In this document: in pieces, positions 62,540-64,000 of the stretch
Layout: each line of letters opens with the position of its first letter
How positions within the stretch are numbered: position 1 is the first letter of the stretch
Assembly (NCBI GenBank): GCA_024704175.1
Contig: CP085629.1
Span: 4,030,001 to 4,094,000 of the forward strand
Source: Paenibacillus sp. P25
Lineage (GTDB): Bacteria > Bacillota > Bacilli > Paenibacillales > NBRC-103111
Direction of reading: 5' to 3'
DNA: 64,000 bases
Notes under the pieces: generated by a model
Database searches by the model: none
What the model was told of the DNA's origin: nothing
The model's input: only the letters and a program-made list of their open reading frames with translations
Position numbers and translations under genes: made by a program

Positions 62540-62936
62540 ATTATTGCTATCAATGATTTCTGGGCCCTGGGATCATTACTTGAGATAAAGCATACACCAT
62601 ATTTGTTTAGAGTTCATTGGGTATTTGGATCATCATTTACCTATTTCTATGTGGTAATTTAGTTTTTGGCTGCGACATTTTAATTATCTCCATCCGTCTT
62701 GCCTTGACCAAATCATTAGCCGCTCCCTCATTGGAGACCAGATCCTCCAGGTCTTCGCCGGTGTTGCCGAATTTCGCACGATATGGACAGGAACCGATGT
62801 AACTAAACATAAGGACTTCAGTATGCAAATACCGAATGATAATAGAGATAACAGACACCGAAAGTACCAACCTTCACGGTTATTACACCTCAAAAATCCG
62901 AATAATACGCAGCTTAAAAGACATCATTAGTAAAAT
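62540..62936. other. intergenic region with a small uncertain ORF
   Basis: About 400 bases. A minus-strand ORF (62637-62870, 77 codons) contains YRAKFGNTGEDLEDLV and EIIKMSQPK, faintly like the start of RecU-type resolvases. It has no clear ribosome binding site and stops early. I do not call it a gene. Confidence 0.3.
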
Positions 62937-62965
62937 ATCCTCGTCCCAGTAACGGGATCGAGGAT
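62937..62965 (-). terminator. hairpin downstream of the right-edge genes
   Basis: Minus strand ATCCTCG-A-TCCC pairs with GGGA-CGAGGAT. The T tract (ATATTTTACT) is moderate. Confidence 0.5.
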
Positions 62966-62991
62966 ACTTTCGTTTAAACCATGCTTTAGGA

Positions 62992-63260
62992 TTATTCTCT
63001 GTTTGCTTCAATGGATTGTTTCATCCAATGCTCGGAATGGCCGACGCTGAGCCCGAATTTCAGCCAAGGTCTGTTCTCCTGCCGGACTGTAATGTAAATT
63101 CCGGGCGATCAACCATTATGGTCTTCTCCGCCCCGCAGACTCCCGTCAACCGATCGCGAACCGGCGCCAGATCAGCATCGTCTCCCCCAAAGAGTGTATG
63201 CAGTTCGCGGAACGAATGGGTCTCCCGACCATTATGCTCAGATGAGAATGATCGTCGGCG
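62992..63260 (-). pseudogene. C-terminal remnant of an unidentified protein
   Basis: Minus-strand reading frames give GRETHSFRELHTLFGGDDADL and, after a one-base slip, YITVRQENRPWLKFGLSV ending at a TAA (62992). The composition looks like real protein, but no start exists: it is fused at its upstream end to the broken response-regulator gene. Family not recognised. Confidence 0.35.
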
Positions 63261-63283
63261 ATCAAGATTCGCAACTTCTTCAT
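63146..63283 (-). pseudogene. response regulator, N-terminal stub
   Basis: Starts MKKLRILIADDHSHL, a normal NarL-type receiver start, overlapping the upstream kinase stop (ATGA). After 15 residues the sequence no longer resembles a receiver, so the phospho-acceptor and DNA-binding parts are lost. A deletion or rearrangement junction lies near 63240. Confidence 0.65.
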
Positions 63284-64000
63284 GCGCTTTCGCCCCTTTC
63301 GCTCGTCTGCATTATCTTCGTGCTCTCCTCCGTATCGGCTTCGATGAATGGAAGCCATGCCCTCACGGTTGTGCCGCCTTCGGTCTGCCGTTCTATGCGG
63401 CAGTCGCCGCCGAGCTCGGCGGCCCGCTCGAGCATCGACGCCTTTCCGAGGCCTCCTCCGCCTACACGGGCTTGCGGCCGCGGCTCCATCGGCACCGCCT
63501 CCGCCGCCCCGACGCCATCATCGCTGATCTCGAGCTCCAGCTTCCCGTCCGCTACTCGCAGCACCACCGTGCAGCGGGTGGCGGAGGCGTGCTTAGCGAC
63601 GTTGACGAGCGCCTCCGTCGCGATCCGGTAGGCCGCCACCTCGACGGCGGCCGGCGCTGGCGGGAACGCCTCGGGCGCATCGAGCTCGATACATAGCGTG
63701 GGCGTTCCCGCCACCGTTTGCGGCGCGAGTCCGCGCGCCGCACCTGTCAGATCGGCGATACGCTCGCCGATCGCACCGACCAGGCCGAGCTCGTCAAGCG
63801 CTGGCGGCCGCAAATCATACACTAGCGTGCGAATGTCCGCAATCGTGCGGCGAATGTGCCCTCGCAGCTCGGCCATCATTGACTTGGCGTCGGCGGGCTC
63901 CGTGTCGACGCTTTGTTCAGCCGCGGACGACGTGTACAGCAGCGCGGCCAGCCGCGGCGCCAGATCGTCGTGCAGGTTGCGGCGCAGCCGGCGGCGTTCT
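63280..64000 (-). CDS. NarL-type sensor histidine kinase, 5' end beyond the window
   Basis: The visible 240 residues carry the HisKA_3 box (RRNLHDDLAPRLAALLYTS), the DIRTLVYDLRPPALDELGL region and a HATPase domain (TEALVNVAKHA, ISDDGVGA, GGGGLGKASMLERAAELGG). The usual GLGLxSM is GLGKASM here. Strikingly GC-rich relative to most of the window. Its response-regulator partner immediately downstream is truncated. Membrane or sensor part lies outside the window. Confidence 0.85.
   Translation of the reverse strand, partial: ERRRLRRNLHDDLAPRLAALLYTSSAAEQSVDTEPADAKSMMAELRGHIRRTIADIRTLVYDLRPPALDELGLVGAIGERIADLTGAARGLAPQTVAGTPTLCIELDAPEAFPPAPAAVEVAAYRIATEALVNVAKHASATRCTVVLRVADGKLELEISDDGVGAAEAVPMEPRPQARVGGGGLGKASMLERAAELGGDCRIERQTEGGTTVRAWLPFIEADTEESTKIMQTSERGESA

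Noticed and set aside
1..64000. Programmed ribosomal frameshifting as the cause of the many split genes
   Set aside because: Sites lack a consistent slippery heptamer plus pseudoknot, occur in housekeeping-type enzymes and are mostly repaired by restoring run length.

Overview
The window looks like chromosomal DNA of a Paenibacillus-like, endospore-former-type Firmicute. It has Gram-positive ribosome binding sites (AAGGAGG types), YesM/YesN-like two-component systems beside CUT1 sugar transporters, a complete inositol (iol) operon, split transketolases and lipoprotein solute-binding proteins. Nearly all genes lie on the minus strand. The plus-strand genes are an AraC regulator, a YjfB-like peptide, an ABC transporter remnant and a UvrA-like gene. 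I saw no rRNA, tRNA, CRISPR or insertion sequence.

Layout. (1) 208-9142: a LacI-controlled sugar-acid or polyol catabolic cluster: enolase-superfamily dehydratase, two-subunit transketolase, aldehyde dehydrogenase, two zinc MDR dehydrogenases, MFS transporter and regulator. (2) 9297-23359: the myo-inositol operon iolG-H-[binding protein-permease]-D-B-E-C-A-J-[ATPase], with its own LacI regulator and perfect palindromic operators. (3) 23501-33615: YesMN system, CUT1 binding protein and permeases, then GH88 and GH31 glycosidases, with a divergent AraC regulator at 33726. (4) 34669-41384: a second YesMN plus CUT1 module. (5) 41541-46302: sigma-54 activator, M20 peptidase and YfcC-type carrier behind a near-perfect -24/-12 promoter. 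(6) 46564-49697: YjfB-like peptide, decayed ABC transporter, an unknown ORF and a secreted copper-amine-oxidase-N-domain protein. (7) 49921-57188: a very large dual-kinase hybrid sensor with a LuxR regulator, a 53-residue peptide with a leader-like N-terminus, and a secreted protein with ten tandem repeats. (8) 57679-64000: decayed GH43, UvrA paralogue, orphan binding protein, gene debris and a GC-rich sensor kinase running off the edge.

A dominant feature is the number of frameshifts, more than 35 by my reading. Most are repaired by restoring one base, very often a sixth G in a run now five long. Both reading frames stay conserved around each lesion, so most are probably sequencing or consensus errors, not dead genes. 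The aldehyde dehydrogenase, the ABC transporter, GH43 and the response regulator at the right edge also lack whole segments, which one-base errors cannot explain.

The most interesting candidates for new biology are the short cysteine- and tryptophan-containing peptide at 53973-54134 co-oriented with the repeat protein, the kinase-free transketolase/dehydratase catabolic cluster, and the dual-kinase phosphorelay protein.
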